Of a stretch of 64,000 bases of DNA, positions 1 to 9,626 are shown in pieces; the stretch's first letter is position 1; each line of letters opens with the position of its first letter. The DNA comes from Citrobacter amalonaticus (GTDB taxonomy: Bacteria; Pseudomonadota; Gammaproteobacteria; Enterobacterales; Enterobacteriaceae). The DNA lies in contig NZ_JAGTXM010000007.1 of assembly GCF_018252635.1 (NCBI RefSeq), positions 1 to 64,000 on the forward strand. The letters are read 5' to 3'. The notes below the pieces were generated by a model that saw only the letters and a program-made list of their open reading frames with translations, had not been told where the DNA came from and ran no database searches. Both the position numbers and the translations under genes were made by a program.

Positions 1-63
1 AACGCCGTAGCGCCGATGGTAGTGTGGGGTCTCCCCATGCGAGAGTAGGGAACTGCCAGGCAT
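1..63 (+). rRNA. rrf: 5S ribosomal RNA, 3' part
   Basis: These are the last 63 bases of a 5S rRNA, ending in the enterobacterial 3' end GAACTGCCAGGCAT. The first half lies left of the window. The mobB, mobA, yihD order that follows is the one found after rrnA in E. coli, so this is probably the end of an rrnA-type operon. Confidence 0.95.
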
Positions 64-72
64 CAAACAGTG

Positions 73-103
73 AAAAAGCCCATCCTGACGGATGGGCTTT
101 TTT
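73..103 (+). terminator. rRNA operon terminator
   Basis: A strong intrinsic terminator lies 10 bases after the 5S end: stem AAGCCCATCC with GGATGGGCTT, loop TGAC, then a T run. It ends the rRNA transcript. Confidence 0.9.
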
Positions 104-160
104 GCGTCTGTAGTAAGCCTGTGACAGGTGCAGATAAGCGCAGCGCCACCCGGCAAGTCG

Positions 161-679
161 TCAGATCGCACTCCACTCCACAATAAACTCCGCAATCACG
201 TCCACATCATTTAAATCCAGCACCGGAACGTCAAGCGGCAATACAACATCACTGGCCACCGCAATCACATGCTCATCCAGCGTTAACTCGCTGAAATCAT
301 GCCCGGTATCGCTTCTGAACAGCAGGATCTTAGGCACGGCCTCATGCTTAAATCCTTCAACCAGCACCAGATCCAGCGTGGCATGATCCATCCTGCTGAC
401 CAGGTACGCTAAATCCAGTTCGGGCTCTTCTGGCGTCTCGGTCATTAATGCCCAACGTTGCTGACTGGCGACCAGCGTTTGCGCTGCTCCTGCTTTGCGT
501 AGCTCGTAGCTGTCTTTGCCCGGCTGATCCACATCCATATTATGATGCGTATGTTTAATAAGCCCTGGACGGATCCCTGCGGCGCACAGAGCCGGGATTA
601 GCTTCCTGAGCAGCGTCGTTTTTCCCGTTCCGCTCCATGCGGCGATGGCCAGTAGGGGGATCATGGTTTCTCCTGCCAT
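161..679 (-). CDS. mobB: Molybdopterin-guanine dinucleotide biosynthesis adapter protein MobB
   Basis: This 172-residue GTP-binding adapter assists MobA in making bis-MGD, the cofactor of enzymes such as the formate dehydrogenase at 44959-48009. A P-loop (WSGTGKTT) lies near residues 15-22 and an ELRKAGAAQ helix follows the HTHHN segment, both typical of MobB. The start at 679 gives MAGETMIP; an internal ATG at 664 is possible. The gene overlaps the end of mobA by 19 bases, so the two are translated from one transcript. Length and sequence match E. coli MobB closely. Confidence 0.95.
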   Translation of the reverse strand: MAGETMIPLLAIAAWSGTGKTTLLRKLIPALCAAGIRPGLIKHTHHNMDVDQPGKDSYELRKAGAAQTLVASQQRWALMTETPEEPELDLAYLVSRMDHATLDLVLVEGFKHEAVPKILLFRSDTGHDFSELTLDEHVIAVASDVVLPLDVPVLDLNDVDVIAEFIVEWSAI

Positions 680-1245
680 TTATCAAGCTCCTCAAGGGTA
701 TTCACATTCACAAACGCTTCCTTGCAGTCGCTGAAGTCGACGGCATGCCCCCCGGCCTGACGCATGAAAATCATTACCCGCCGCTCGCCAGACTGCAGAT
801 AGGTCTGCAAAAAAGGCTGGACTGAACGGTGAACCAGCGCAATGGTAGGATGATCCCGCTCTCCATCATGCACCCATACCACCGGCGCCTGATTGCGTCG
901 GGCGCTTAACCTGGCAACCAGTGTCTGCGGGATAAAAGGGGTGTCGCAGGGGCAGAACAGAAACCAGTCGCCCGCCTCCTGTTGGAAAACAGAAAGCATG
1001 CCTGCCAGCGGCCCGGGAAAATCCGCCATCATATCTGAAATGACTTTCAGGCCACCCGAACGATAAATTTCTTGATGCCGATTGGCATTGACAACCACCG
1101 TATTCAGTTGCGACAACAGCATATCGGCGACATGCTTCCACAGTGGTTTCCCTTTAAGCTCAAGCAGGCCTTTATCGATACCCCCCATCCGCCTGGCCTT
1201 TCCGCCAGCCAGTACAACCCCTGTTATTGCACTATCCTGATTCAC
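661..1245 (-). CDS. mobA: Molybdenum cofactor guanylyltransferase MobA
   Basis: MobA transfers GMP from GTP to molybdopterin, forming the MGD cofactor in the cytoplasm. The nucleotide-binding signature [16 protein letters not shown] is at about residues 13-28, and the acidic segment DFPGPLAG that helps place metal and nucleotide is near 75. At 194 residues it has the normal length. It is the first gene of a mobA-mobB operon reading leftward and is divergent from yihD. Confidence 0.97.
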   Translation of the reverse strand: MNQDSAITGVVLAGGKARRMGGIDKGLLELKGKPLWKHVADMLLSQLNTVVVNANRHQEIYRSGGLKVISDMMADFPGPLAGMLSVFQQEAGDWFLFCPCDTPFIPQTLVARLSARRNQAPVVWVHDGERDHPTIALVHRSVQPFLQTYLQSGERRVMIFMRQAGGHAVDFSDCKEAFVNVNTLEELDKWQEKP

Positions 1246-1314
1246 TGATATCGCCTCTTTTATTGTGGGATTGACCCTGCTAACGTGTCTGTCTCAAGAG
1301 TAAGGAGCACGACC

Positions 1315-1584
1315 ATGAAATGTAAACGCCTGAATGAAGTTATTGAACTCCTCCAGCCAGCCTGGCAAAAAGAGCCCGATCTTAACCTGATGCAATTTTT
1401 GCAGAAACTGGCGAAAGAGTCAGGTTTTGACGGTGAACTGGCAGATTTAACCGATGACATTCTGATCTATCACCTGAAAATGCGTGACTCTGCAAAAGAC
1501 GCGGTTATTCCCGGTATTCAGAAAGATTACGAGGAAGATTTCAAAACGGCGCTGTTGCGCGCTCGTGGCGTAATTAAAGAGTAA
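1315..1584 (+). CDS. yihD: YihD family protein (DUF1040)
   Basis: This 89-residue cytoplasmic protein belongs to a small enterobacterial family with no assigned biochemical role. It starts at ATG 1315 ([18 protein letters not shown]) behind AAGGAGCACGACC, which places a good ribosome-binding site ahead of it. An in-frame upstream ATG at 1285 lacks that site and was not chosen. The sequence is mostly helical and acidic. It lies upstream of srkA and dsbA, as in E. coli. Confidence 0.93.
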   Translation: MKCKRLNEVIELLQPAWQKEPDLNLMQFLQKLAKESGFDGELADLTDDILIYHLKMRDSAKDAVIPGIQKDYEEDFKTALLRARGVIKE

Positions 1585-1660
1585 AAGCTTGTAAGCGGGG
1601 CCACCGAAGTTGTTATGAAATGATATCCTGAATCATTCGACGAATTTTCCGGATGATGGG

Positions 1661-2647
1661 ATGAACAACAACGCTTTCAATTTCCAGACATTACACCCGG
1701 ATACCATCATGGATGCGCTGTTTGAGCAGGGGATCCGGGTGGATTCTGGTCTTACCCCGCTTAACAGCTATGAAAACCGCGTCTATCAGTTTCAGGATGA
1801 AGATCGCCAGCGTTTTGTCGTCAAATTTTATCGCCCTGAGCGCTGGTCGGTTGACCAGATCCAGGAAGAGCATCAGTTTGCGATTGAACTGCTCGAAGAT
1901 GAAGTCCCGGTTGCCGCGCCGCTGGCTTTTAATGGTCAGACGCTGTTATCGCATCAAGGGTTCCACTACGCGATCTTTCCAAGCGTAGGCGGTCGACAGT
2001 TTGAAGCGGACAATATCGATCAAATGGAAGCGGTGGGTCGATATCTGGGGCGTCTGCATCAGACCGGTCGTAAGCAGCCATTTACCTGGCGACCGACCAT
2101 TGGGCTGGACGAATACCTCGTCGCGCCGCGTAAACTCTTCGAGCATGCCCAACTTATTCCGTCCGCACAAAAGGCCGCCTTCCTGAAAGCGACGGATACG
2201 CTGATTACGGCCGTCACTGAGCGGTGGCATACGAATTTTGTCAACCTACGTCTGCATGGCGACTGCCACGCTGGAAATATCCTCTGGCGCGAGGGGCCGC
2301 TATTTGTCGATTTAGATGATTCCCGCAACGGTCCTGCCATTCAGGATCTGTGGATGCTTCTTAATGGTGATAAAGCTGAGCAACGTATGCAGCTTGAGAC
2401 GATTATTGAAGCTTATGAAGAAGTTAGTGAGTTCGAAATCTCTGAGATTGAACTGATCGAACCTTTACGTGCTATGCGTTTGGTTTATTATCTTGCCTGG
2501 CTGATGCGTCGTTGGGACGATCCTGCGTTTCCTAAAAACTTCCCGTGGTTAACCGAGGAAGATTACTGGCAACGACAGACCGCGACATTTATCGAGCAGG
2601 CGAAAGTTTTGCAAGAACCCCCATTACAATTAACACCCATGTATTAA
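1661..2647 (+). CDS. srkA: Stress response kinase A (SrkA/RdoA)
   Basis: A 328-residue protein kinase of the aminoglycoside phosphotransferase-like fold. In E. coli it is induced by envelope stress through Cpx and counteracts MazEF-linked cell death. The catalytic loop [12 protein letters not shown] lies near residues 199-210 and the metal-binding segment FVDLDDS about eight residues later. It lies directly upstream of dsbA (14 bases between them), the arrangement that gives the known yihE-dsbA cotranscript. Confidence 0.95.
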   Translation: MNNNAFNFQTLHPDTIMDALFEQGIRVDSGLTPLNSYENRVYQFQDEDRQRFVVKFYRPERWSVDQIQEEHQFAIELLEDEVPVAAPLAFNGQTLLSHQGFHYAIFPSVGGRQFEADNIDQMEAVGRYLGRLHQTGRKQPFTWRPTIGLDEYLVAPRKLFEHAQLIPSAQKAAFLKATDTLITAVTERWHTNFVNLRLHGDCHAGNILWREGPLFVDLDDSRNGPAIQDLWMLLNGDKAEQRMQLETIIEAYEEVSEFEISEIELIEPLRAMRLVYYLAWLMRRWDDPAFPKNFPWLTEEDYWQRQTATFIEQAKVLQEPPLQLTPMY

Positions 2648-2661
2648 TCGGAGACGTAATC

Positions 2662-3285
2662 ATGAAAAAGATTTGGCTGGCGCTGGCTGGTATGGTTTTA
2701 GCTTTTAGCGCATCGGCAGCGCAATTCGAGGATGGTAAGCAATATACCACCCTGGAAAAGCCCGTTGCCGGTGAACCGCAGGTGCTGGAGTTTTTCTCTT
2801 TCTATTGCCCACATTGCTACCAGTTTGAAGAAGTCCTTCATGTTTCTGAGAACGTGAAGAAAAAACTTCCTGAAGGCGTCAAAATGACCAAATACCACGT
2901 TGAGTTCCTGGGTCCGTTGGGCAAGGATCTGACGCAAGCGTGGGCCGTCGCGATGGCTCTGGGCGTAGAAGATAAAGTGACAGTGCCGATGTTTGAAGGT
3001 GTACAGAAAACCCAGACCGTACAGAGCGTTGCGGATATTCGTAAAGTATTCGTGGATGCTGGCATTAAAGGCGAAGATTACGATGCCGCGTGGAACAGCT
3101 TTGTCGTGAAATCACTGGTTGCGCAGCAGGAGAAAGCCGCTGCCGATCTGCAATTGCAGGGCGTTCCGGCAATGTTTGTTAATGGCAAATATCAGGTGAA
3201 TCCGCAGGGAATGGATACCAGCAGCATGGATATCTTTGTTCAGCAATATGCTGACACGGTGAAATATCTGGTAGGTAAGAAATAA
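2662..3285 (+). CDS. dsbA: Thiol:disulfide interchange protein DsbA
   Basis: DsbA is the periplasmic oxidant that introduces disulfides into exported proteins and is reoxidised by DsbB. The start at ATG 2662 follows a GGAGACG site and gives a signal peptide [19 protein letters not shown], cut before AQFED. A longer open frame from 2545 overlaps srkA and lacks a signal. The active site CPHC is at precursor residues 49-52 and the cis-proline loop GVPAMF is near residue 169. The precursor is 207 residues, the expected length. Confidence 0.98.
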   Translation: MKKIWLALAGMVLAFSASAAQFEDGKQYTTLEKPVAGEPQVLEFFSFYCPHCYQFEEVLHVSENVKKKLPEGVKMTKYHVEFLGPLGKDLTQAWAVAMALGVEDKVTVPMFEGVQKTQTVQSVADIRKVFVDAGIKGEDYDAAWNSFVVKSLVAQQEKAAADLQLQGVPAMFVNGKYQVNPQGMDTSSMDIFVQQYADTVKYLVGKK

Positions 3286-3289
3286 AAGC

Positions 3290-3318
3290 AGCGCCGGTCA
3301 GTGACCGGCGTTTTTAGT
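3290..3318. terminator. Convergent terminator between dsbA and yihG
   Basis: The hairpin CGCCGGTCA/TGACCGGCG is followed by a T run on the + strand. It ends dsbA and overlaps the stop codon of yihG, which reads towards it. Confidence 0.8.
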
Positions 3319-4233
3319 TGTCGCTTTAATCTCTTCTATTAACACGTCTTTTTCACTCCACAACGTATTCAGCCATAGCTGGAAACGACGCTTAAACCCT
3401 TTATCGTTAACGTAGTCGCCATGCAGTTCTTCCTGAATGGGCTGCATGTCCACGCGAACCACAATGCGCGTCAGTTTCCCGCTCAGCATATCGAAGAATG
3501 GCGTACGGTCGTTTTCCGGATAGCACAGCGTAACGTTAAGTAATTTATCGAACTGCGAACCTAACACGTTCAGCGCCATCGCAATGCCTGCTGCTTTTGG
3601 TGGCAACAGGTGTTGATACGGCGAGCGGGTCTGCTGTCGTTTTTCTTCGGTAAAGCGAGAGCCTTCGACGAAATTAACGATCGTGGTGGGATGCGCACGG
3701 AATTTCTCACAGGACCGGCGAGTGGTCTCGACATCCTTACCACGACGTTCTGGATGCCGCAGGAGATACGCGCGTGAATAGCGCTTCATAAATGGCATAT
3801 CCAGCGCCCAGCAGGCGAGGCCGATAAAAGGCACCCAGGCCAACTGCTGCTTAAGGAAATACTTGTTCATGGGAATGTGTTTGCGAAAGAGCACGCACAA
3901 CACCACGATGTCCGCCCAACTGTGATGATTACACACCAGCAGATACCAGTTTTTTTTGCTCAGTCCTTCCAGACCTTCTACATCCCATTTCAGCCATGGG
4001 TTGAGATGCAGCAGCAGGGCGAGTCCTTCACACCAGCAGTACATCATGAAATTACAAAACAAAGACACCTTGCGCCAGACGAAAGGAACGGGTAGCAGAA
4101 GCTTTACCAGTCCGGCAAGAATGATCGGTACAGAGCACAAAATCGTAACTACGATGGTCAATGCGATGCTCAGCAACAAGGTGACTGTAGCGAGTAATCT
4201 CGCCATGATTAAATTATTCAAAGGATTAGCCAT
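3298..4233 (-). CDS. yihG: Lysophospholipid acyltransferase family protein YihG
   Basis: A 311-residue inner-membrane acyltransferase of the PlsC family, thought to acylate lysophosphatidate or related lipids. A hydrophobic N-terminal segment (about residues 10-40) precedes the catalytic NHHSWAD (HX4D) motif near 95; the substrate-binding VEGSRF is near 190. The start at 4233 (MANPLNN) matches the E. coli length; the open frame continues 33 codons upstream without need. In E. coli K-12 yihF lies between dsbA and this gene; here only 12 bases separate the two stops. Confidence 0.93.
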   Translation of the reverse strand: MANPLNNLIMARLLATVTLLLSIALTIVVTILCSVPIILAGLVKLLLPVPFVWRKVSLFCNFMMYCWCEGLALLLHLNPWLKWDVEGLEGLSKKNWYLLVCNHHSWADIVVLCVLFRKHIPMNKYFLKQQLAWVPFIGLACWALDMPFMKRYSRAYLLRHPERRGKDVETTRRSCEKFRAHPTTIVNFVEGSRFTEEKRQQTRSPYQHLLPPKAAGIAMALNVLGSQFDKLLNVTLCYPENDRTPFFDMLSGKLTRIVVRVDMQPIQEELHGDYVNDKGFKRRFQLWLNTLWSEKDVLIEEIKATTKNAGH

Positions 4234-4465
4234 AAACAGTACGCTAAAGTCGCGCAAGGGGGCTGATTTTATCAGAAAATGACTCAAATGATGGTTCTTC
4301 GCGACAGAGAAAAGCACGCCATATCTATCCACATTCCGTAATTCAATGAAAACATAAAGGGTTTATATGATAATTTTTATAACCAACTGAAATTAAACAA
4401 TATAATGTTCGATGATTAAAGCATCACTTTGAAATTAATGGGATGAAAATTAATTATGCACAAAG

Positions 4466-4474
4466 TTATCCACA
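4466..4474 (+). promoter_or_regulatory. Consensus DnaA box upstream of polA
   Basis: TTATCCACA is a perfect DnaA box, 124 bases ahead of the polA start. It lies in the 364-base yihG-polA gap (4234-4597), an AT-rich stretch that must contain the divergent promoters of both genes; I see no small gene there. Binding by DnaA is inference. Confidence 0.6.
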
Positions 4475-4597
4475 GGTGGCTTTGCGAGCGATCCAGAAGA
4501 TCTACAAAAGAATTACGACAAATGTGGTGAAAAACTCATGTTTTCGTCCTGTCTGTGGCATCCTTTATCCATAATCTGATAAACAGGCACGGACATT

Positions 4598-7384
4598 ATG
4601 GTTCAGATCCCAGAAAACCCACTTATCCTTGTAGATGGCTCCTCTTATCTCTATCGCGCATACCATGCGTTTCCGCCGTTGACTAATAGCGCGGGCGAAC
4701 CGACAGGCGCGATGTACGGTGTCCTCAATATGCTGCGCAGCCTGATCATGCAATATCAGCCAACGCACGCCGCAGTGGTATTTGATGCCAAGGGTAAAAC
4801 CTTCCGTGACGAATTATTCGAACATTACAAATCGCATCGCCCGCCAATGCCGGACGATTTGCGGGCGCAGATCGAACCGCTGCATGCCATGGTGAAGGCG
4901 ATGGGGCTGCCGCTGCTGGCCGTATCCGGTGTGGAAGCCGACGACGTTATCGGTACCCTGGCGCGTGAAGCAGAAAAAGTGGGACGCCCGGTGTTGATCA
5001 GTACCGGTGATAAAGATATGGCCCAACTGGTCACGCCAAACATCACCCTTATTAATACTATGACCAACACCATTCTTGGTCCGGATGAAGTGGTGACGAA
5101 ATATGGCGTGCCACCTGAACTGATCATCGACTTCCTGGCGTTGATGGGCGACTCCTCCGATAACATTCCTGGCGTGCCTGGCGTCGGGGAAAAGACCGCG
5201 CAGGCGTTATTACAGGGGCTGGGGGGTCTGGATACCCTGTACACTGAGTCAGATAAAATTGCCGGGCTGACGTTCCGTGGTGCGAAAACCATGGCGGGTA
5301 AACTCGAACAAAATAAAGAGGTGGCTTACCTCTCCTATAAACTGGCGACAATCAAAACCGACGTTGAGCTGGAACTGACCTGCGAACAGCTGGAAGTTCA
5401 ACAGCCACAAGCTGACGAACTGCTTGGGTTGTTTAAAAAGTATGAGTTCAAACGCTGGACCGCCGATGTGGAAGCAGGCAAGTGGTTACAGGCGAAAGGG
5501 GCGAAGCCAGCGGCAAAACCGCAGGAGACTGTCGTCATTGAGGAAACGCCGGAAGACGCCGCAGTTGTGCTTTCCTACGATAACTACGTGACTATTCTCG
5601 ATGAGGCGACGCTGGAAACGTGGATCGCGAAGCTGAAAAAAGCACCGGTGTTTGCCTTTGATACCGAAACCGACAGTCTGGATAACATCTCCGCCAACCT
5701 GGTAGGCCTCTCATTCGCTATTGAGCCGGGTGTGGCGGCTTATGTGCCAGTCGCGCATGATTATCTGGATGCGCCGGATCAAATCTCCCGCGACCGTGCG
5801 CTGGCATTGCTCAAGCCGCTGTTGGAAGATGAAAGCGCGCGTAAGGTTGGACAGAACCTGAAGTACGATCGCGGCATTCTGGCAAATTATGGTATCGAAC
5901 TGCGCGGCATCGCTTTTGATACCATGCTCGAGTCATACATTCTGAACAGCGTTGCCGGACGTCACGATATGGACAGCTTGTCCGATCGCTGGCTGAAGCA
6001 TAAAACTATCACCTTCGAAGAGATTGCGGGTAAAGGGAAGAACCAACTGACCTTTAATCAGATCGCACTGGAAGAGGCTGGACGCTATGCGGCAGAAGAT
6101 GCCGATGTCACCTTACAGCTGCATCTGAAAATGTGGCCAGAGCTGCAGCAGCACAAAGGGCCGCTGAACGTCTTTGAAAACATCGAAATGCCGTTGGTAC
6201 CGGTGCTATCTCGCGTAGAGCGCAATGGTGTGAAGATCGATCCTGCGGTGCTGCATAAGCACTCCGAGGAGATCACGCTCCGTCTGGCGGAACTGGAACA
6301 AAAAGCCCATGAGATTGCAGGAGAAGTGTTTAACCTCTCTTCAACCAAGCAGTTGCAGACGATCCTGTTCGAAAAACAGGGCATTAAGCCGCTGAAAAAA
6401 ACCCCAGGCGGCGCGCCATCAACATCAGAAGAAGTGCTTGAAGAGCTGGCGCTGGATTATCCGCTACCTAAAGTGATTCTTGAGTATCGTGGTCTGGCGA
6501 AGCTGAAATCGACCTACACCGACAAACTCCCGCTGATGATTAACCCGAAAACCGGGCGTGTGCACACTTCGTACCATCAGGCCGTGACCGCGACGGGCCG
6601 CTTGTCATCGACCGATCCAAACCTGCAAAACATTCCGGTACGTAACGAGGAAGGGCGTCGTATCCGCCAGGCATTTATCCCGCCGAAGGATTACCTGATT
6701 GTTTCTGCGGACTATTCGCAGATTGAACTGCGTATTATGGCGCACCTGTCTCGCGACAAAGGGTTGCTGACAGCGTTTGCTGAAGGAAAGGACATTCACC
6801 GCGCCACCGCTGCAGAGGTGTTTGGTCTGCCGCTGGAGACCGTGACCAGCGAACAGCGTCGCAGCGCGAAAGCGATCAACTTTGGTCTGATCTACGGTAT
6901 GAGTGCGTTCGGCCTGGCGCGCCAGTTGAACATCCCGCGTAAGGAAGCGCAGAAATACATGGACCTCTATTTCGAACGTTATCCTGGCGTGCTGGAGTAT
7001 ATGGAACGCACCCGTGCTCAGGCGAAAGAGCAAGGCTACGTTGAAACGCTGGAAGGCCGTCGCCTCTATCTGCCGGATATCAAATCCAGCAACGGCGCGC
7101 GTCGTGCTGGTGCGGAGCGTGCGGCGATTAACGCCCCGATGCAGGGAACGGCTGCCGATATTATCAAACGGGCGATGATTGCGGTCGATGGCTGGCTGGA
7201 AGCGGAAAAACCGCGCGTGCGTATGATCATGCAGGTACACGATGAACTGGTGTTCGAAGTGCATAAAGACGACCTGGATGCGGTAGCGAAAAAGATCCAT
7301 CAGTTGATGGAAAACTGCACGCGCATTGATGTGCCGCTGCTGGTGGAAGTCGGAAGTGGTGAAAACTGGGATCAGGCGCACTAA
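4598..7384 (+). CDS. polA: DNA polymerase I
   Basis: The 928-residue polymerase fills gaps and removes RNA primers during lagging-strand synthesis and repair. In order it has the 5'-3' nuclease (about 1-320, with [16 protein letters not shown] near 185), the 3'-5' proofreading domain (about 325-520, exonuclease motif [11 protein letters not shown]) and the polymerase domain. In the last, motif A is [11 protein letters not shown], the finger helix [16 protein letters not shown] follows, and motif C is [11 protein letters not shown]. All catalytic acids expected for an active enzyme are visible. It is full length. Confidence 0.99.
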   Translation: MVQIPENPLILVDGSSYLYRAYHAFPPLTNSAGEPTGAMYGVLNMLRSLIMQYQPTHAAVVFDAKGKTFRDELFEHYKSHRPPMPDDLRAQIEPLHAMVKAMGLPLLAVSGVEADDVIGTLAREAEKVGRPVLISTGDKDMAQLVTPNITLINTMTNTILGPDEVVTKYGVPPELIIDFLALMGDSSDNIPGVPGVGEKTAQALLQGLGGLDTLYTESDKIAGLTFRGAKTMAGKLEQNKEVAYLSYKLATIKTDVELELTCEQLEVQQPQADELLGLFKKYEFKRWTADVEAGKWLQAKGAKPAAKPQETVVIEETPEDAAVVLSYDNYVTILDEATLETWIAKLKKAPVFAFDTETDSLDNISANLVGLSFAIEPGVAAYVPVAHDYLDAPDQISRDRALALLKPLLEDESARKVGQNLKYDRGILANYGIELRGIAFDTMLESYILNSVAGRHDMDSLSDRWLKHKTITFEEIAGKGKNQLTFNQIALEEAGRYAAEDADVTLQLHLKMWPELQQHKGPLNVFENIEMPLVPVLSRVERNGVKIDPAVLHKHSEEITLRLAELEQKAHEIAGEVFNLSSTKQLQTILFEKQGIKPLKKTPGGAPSTSEEVLEELALDYPLPKVILEYRGLAKLKSTYTDKLPLMINPKTGRVHTSYHQAVTATGRLSSTDPNLQNIPVRNEEGRRIRQAFIPPKDYLIVSADYSQIELRIMAHLSRDKGLLTAFAEGKDIHRATAAEVFGLPLETVTSEQRRSAKAINFGLIYGMSAFGLARQLNIPRKEAQKYMDLYFERYPGVLEYMERTRAQAKEQGYVETLEGRRLYLPDIKSSNGARRAGAERAAINAPMQGTAADIIKRAMIAVDGWLEAEKPRVRMIMQVHDELVFEVHKDDLDAVAKKIHQLMENCTRIDVPLLVEVGSGENWDQAH

Positions 7385-7532
7385 GTGGTCGTGAAATAAC
7401 GTGCTTTTTTCGTAATTAAGTAACATAAGCGCGTGGTTTTTGTGATGGGCATTGGAATTTCCTATGTAAAGAATGAAAAAAAATTACAAAAAGTGCTTTC
7501 TGAGCTGCTCAAAAAAGAGTAAAGTTATTCGC

Positions 7533-7642
7533 GTAGGGTACAGAGGTAAGATGTTCTATCTTTCAGACCTTTTACTTCACGTAATCGGATTTGGCTGAAT
7601 ATTTTAGCCGCCCCAGTCAGTTTCTGACTGGGGCGTTTTTTA
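7533..7642 (+). ncRNA. spf: Spot 42 small RNA
   Basis: The sequence starts GTAGGGTACAGAGGTAAGAT and ends in the hairpin GCCCCAGTCAG/CTGACTGGGGC plus a T run, nearly identical to Spot 42 and in its normal place between polA and engB. Spot 42 is an Hfq-dependent RNA, repressed by cAMP-CRP, that lowers expression of secondary-carbon genes such as galK. A -10-like TAAAGT lies just upstream. Confidence 0.97.
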
Positions 7643-7671
7643 TGGGCGAAAGAAAGATATGGCAGGCGTGC

Positions 7672-7710
7672 CAGACCGGATAACACGCACCGCGTCGCTA
7701 TCCGGCATCG
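7672..7710. repeat. REP-type palindromic repeat
   Basis: CCGGATA and TATCCGG arms flank a GC-rich loop between Spot 42 and the end of engB. It has the features of a repetitive extragenic palindrome. Confidence 0.65.
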
Positions 7711-7716
7711 CGGAAA

Positions 7717-8349
7717 TTACTCCCCGCCCTGTTCCTCTTCAACCGGTGCCAGTTCGTTAAACCAGCTGTCCAGCTTCTGCCGTAATTTGTCCACACCCTG
7801 CTTTTTCAGCGATGAAAAGGTCTCAACCTGCACATCGCCATTGAAGGCTAATACCGCTTCACGGACCATATTCAACTGCGCCTTACGCGCACCGCTCGCC
7901 AGTTTGTCTGCTTTCGTCAGCAGTACCAGTACCTGGATGTTACTCTCAACGGCCCACTGGACCATCTGTTGGTCGAGATCTTTCAGCGGGTGGCGAATAT
8001 CCATCAATACCACCAGTCCCTGCAGGCTCTGGCGTTTTTCCAGATACTCACCCAGCGCGCGTTGCCACTTGCGCTTCATCTCTTCCGGCACCTCGGCGTA
8101 ACCATAGCCTGGGAGGTCAACAAGACGTTTGCCGTCGACCACTTCAAACAGGTTAATCAACTGAGTACGGCCAGGCGTTTTCGAAGTACGCGCCAGGCTC
8201 TTCTGATTGGTCAGCGTGTTCAGCGCGCTGGACTTCCCTGCGTTGGAACGGCCAGCAAATGCCACTTCGATTCCCGTATCGGAAGGTAAATGGCGAATAT
8301 CAGGCGCACTCATCACAAAGTGCGTCTGTTGATAATTCAGGTTAATCAA
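7717..8349 (-). CDS. engB: Ribosome biogenesis GTP-binding protein EngB (YihA/YsxC)
   Basis: An essential 210-residue GTPase needed for late assembly of the large ribosomal subunit. The GTPase motifs are in order: G1 [10 protein letters not shown] (about 32-41), G2 TPGRTQ, G3 DLPGYG, G4 TKADKL and G5 FSSLKKQG. The start at 8349 ([11 protein letters not shown]) fits the family. It is transcribed leftward, towards Spot 42. Confidence 0.97.
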   Translation of the reverse strand: MINLNYQQTHFVMSAPDIRHLPSDTGIEVAFAGRSNAGKSSALNTLTNQKSLARTSKTPGRTQLINLFEVVDGKRLVDLPGYGYAEVPEEMKRKWQRALGEYLEKRQSLQGLVVLMDIRHPLKDLDQQMVQWAVESNIQVLVLLTKADKLASGARKAQLNMVREAVLAFNGDVQVETFSSLKKQGVDKLRQKLDSWFNELAPVEEEQGGE

Positions 8350-8621
8350 AGCGGTCGTCTCCGTCAGTCAAAGCTTTATCGCGATTATACCTGAACAGGA
8401 GCAAAAGACTGATTTTTCGACATGGAGCTGCTGTGAGTAAAAACCTTGCTCGTTGTAAGACATTGCCGATCGTTCTTATACGAAATTTAAGAGTAATTGC
8501 AGGGAAAATAATTAAATAAATCAACTAAATCATAGTATTAAAAGTATGTAATATTCTGAAAATGTCTGAACTGTGCGGCCAACGACTTGTTACTTTACGG
8601 CAATAGAGTAGAGTAGCCCTC

Positions 8622-8866
8622 ATAGCGAGGATAGCTGTACAGGAAGACGACTCAGGATGAGGGTCAGGAGCGCCAGGAGGCGAAGACACAGGATTGTCAG
8701 GATGACAGGCGTTCGGAGACGTTGGTATACGGAAACGGAAAAGACACGGAATGTTCCAGGCTGAAGGAAAAACAGGGTGTGTTGACAGCCGACAAGGAAT
8801 GTAGGACCCGTTCAGGGTTGTGAGTAAGGTGAAAAGGCGACAGAGCAATCTGTCGCCTTTTTTCTT
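8622..8866 (+). ncRNA. csrC: CsrC small RNA
   Basis: The sequence carries many GGA motifs in hairpin loops (for example CTCAGGATGAG, GCCAGGAGGC, TTGTCAGGATGACA) and ends in the terminator AAAGGCGACAGA/TCTGTCGCCTTTTTT. It lies between engB and yihI as in E. coli and matches CsrC well. CsrC sequesters the translational regulator CsrA. The 5' end is set by similarity. The 8350-8621 stretch before it holds promoter sequence; I see no gene there. Confidence 0.93.
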
Positions 8867-8926
8867 TATTTCTGCTAGATTCCGGCGCAATTATATACTG
8901 AATAAAACAGCCAAAGACGAATCACT

Positions 8927-9439
8927 ATGAAATCCACTTCTACACCACGCGGCAAAGGCCCCGCAAAGGCACGCCGTAAAACCCGCGAAGAGCTGAACCA
9001 GGAAGCTCGTGACCGCAAGCGTCAGAAAAAACACCGTGGACACGCGGCGGGTAGCCGTGCGACCGGTGGTGACGCAGCGTCAGGCGGCAAAAATAAGCAT
9101 CAACAGAAAGATCCACGTATCGGCAGTAAAACCCCTATTCCATTGGGCGTGACCGAAAAAGTCACCAAACAGCACAAACCGAAGAGCGAGAAACCTATGC
9201 TTTCACCGCAGGCTGAGTTGGATTTACTGGAAACGGATGAGCGCCTGGATGCGCTGTTAGAACGTCTGGAAGCAGGCGAAACCCTGAGCGCGGAAGATCA
9301 GTCCTGGGTGGATGCCAAACTGGATCGCATCGATGAACTGATGCAGAAGCTGGGCCTCTCCTACGATGATGACGAAGAAGATGAGGAAGATGACGAGAAG
9401 CAGGAAGATATGATGCGCCTGCTGCGAGGCGGCAACTAA
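8927..9439 (+). CDS. yihI: Der GTPase-activating protein YihI
   Basis: A 170-residue highly charged protein that stimulates the GTPase Der and so tunes 50S ribosome assembly. The N-terminal third is rich in Lys and Arg ([20 protein letters not shown]), the middle is helical (about 95-145) and the tail is a run of Asp and Glu (near 146-162), all as in the family. It lies just after csrC, on the same strand. Confidence 0.95.
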   Translation: MKSTSTPRGKGPAKARRKTREELNQEARDRKRQKKHRGHAAGSRATGGDAASGGKNKHQQKDPRIGSKTPIPLGVTEKVTKQHKPKSEKPMLSPQAELDLLETDERLDALLERLEAGETLSAEDQSWVDAKLDRIDELMQKLGLSYDDDEEDEEDDEKQEDMMRLLRGGN

Positions 9440-9450
9440 CGGTTTACACC

Positions 9451-9624
9451 GTGGGCCTGCCCGTCCTGCTTATAACCCTTCCGGTTATATGTTATCTGGT
9501 GTGGTTATTCGTTAAACTACAGCGGTTGTCGCGGCGACAGAAGTGGCTGCGCAGCCGGCTTAGTACTCGAAATGGAGTGCGGCCGGTACGCCGTACCCGC
9601 CAGAGACGCCATCGGAAGGAGTGA
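9451..9624 (+). CDS. Possible 57-residue membrane protein between yihI and hemN
   Basis: An open frame from GTG 9451 to TGA 9622-9624 fills nearly the whole yihI-hemN gap and ends inside the hemN ribosome-binding region. It would encode a hydrophobic N-terminal helix (VGLPVLLITLPVICYLVWLF) followed by a strongly basic tail (for example RRTRQRRHRK), the layout of a single-pass inner-membrane protein with its tail in the cytoplasm. There is no good Shine-Dalgarno sequence ahead of the GTG, so coupling to yihI would be needed. It could be a remnant of the membrane gene (DUF2489 type) found here in some other gammaproteobacteria. Expression is unproven. Confidence 0.4.
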   Translation: MGLPVLLITLPVICYLVWLFVKLQRLSRRQKWLRSRLSTRNGVRPVRRTRQRRHRKE

Positions 9625-9626
9625 GC

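Noticed and set aside
8455-8485. UvrY-type palindrome ahead of csrC
   Set aside because: TGTAAGA and TCTTATA are present but their spacing is wrong for the known 18-base site, so I do not claim it.
8525-8890. 121-codon leftward open frame across csrC
   Set aside because: It covers the CsrC RNA and its terminator; the RNA identity explains the sequence.
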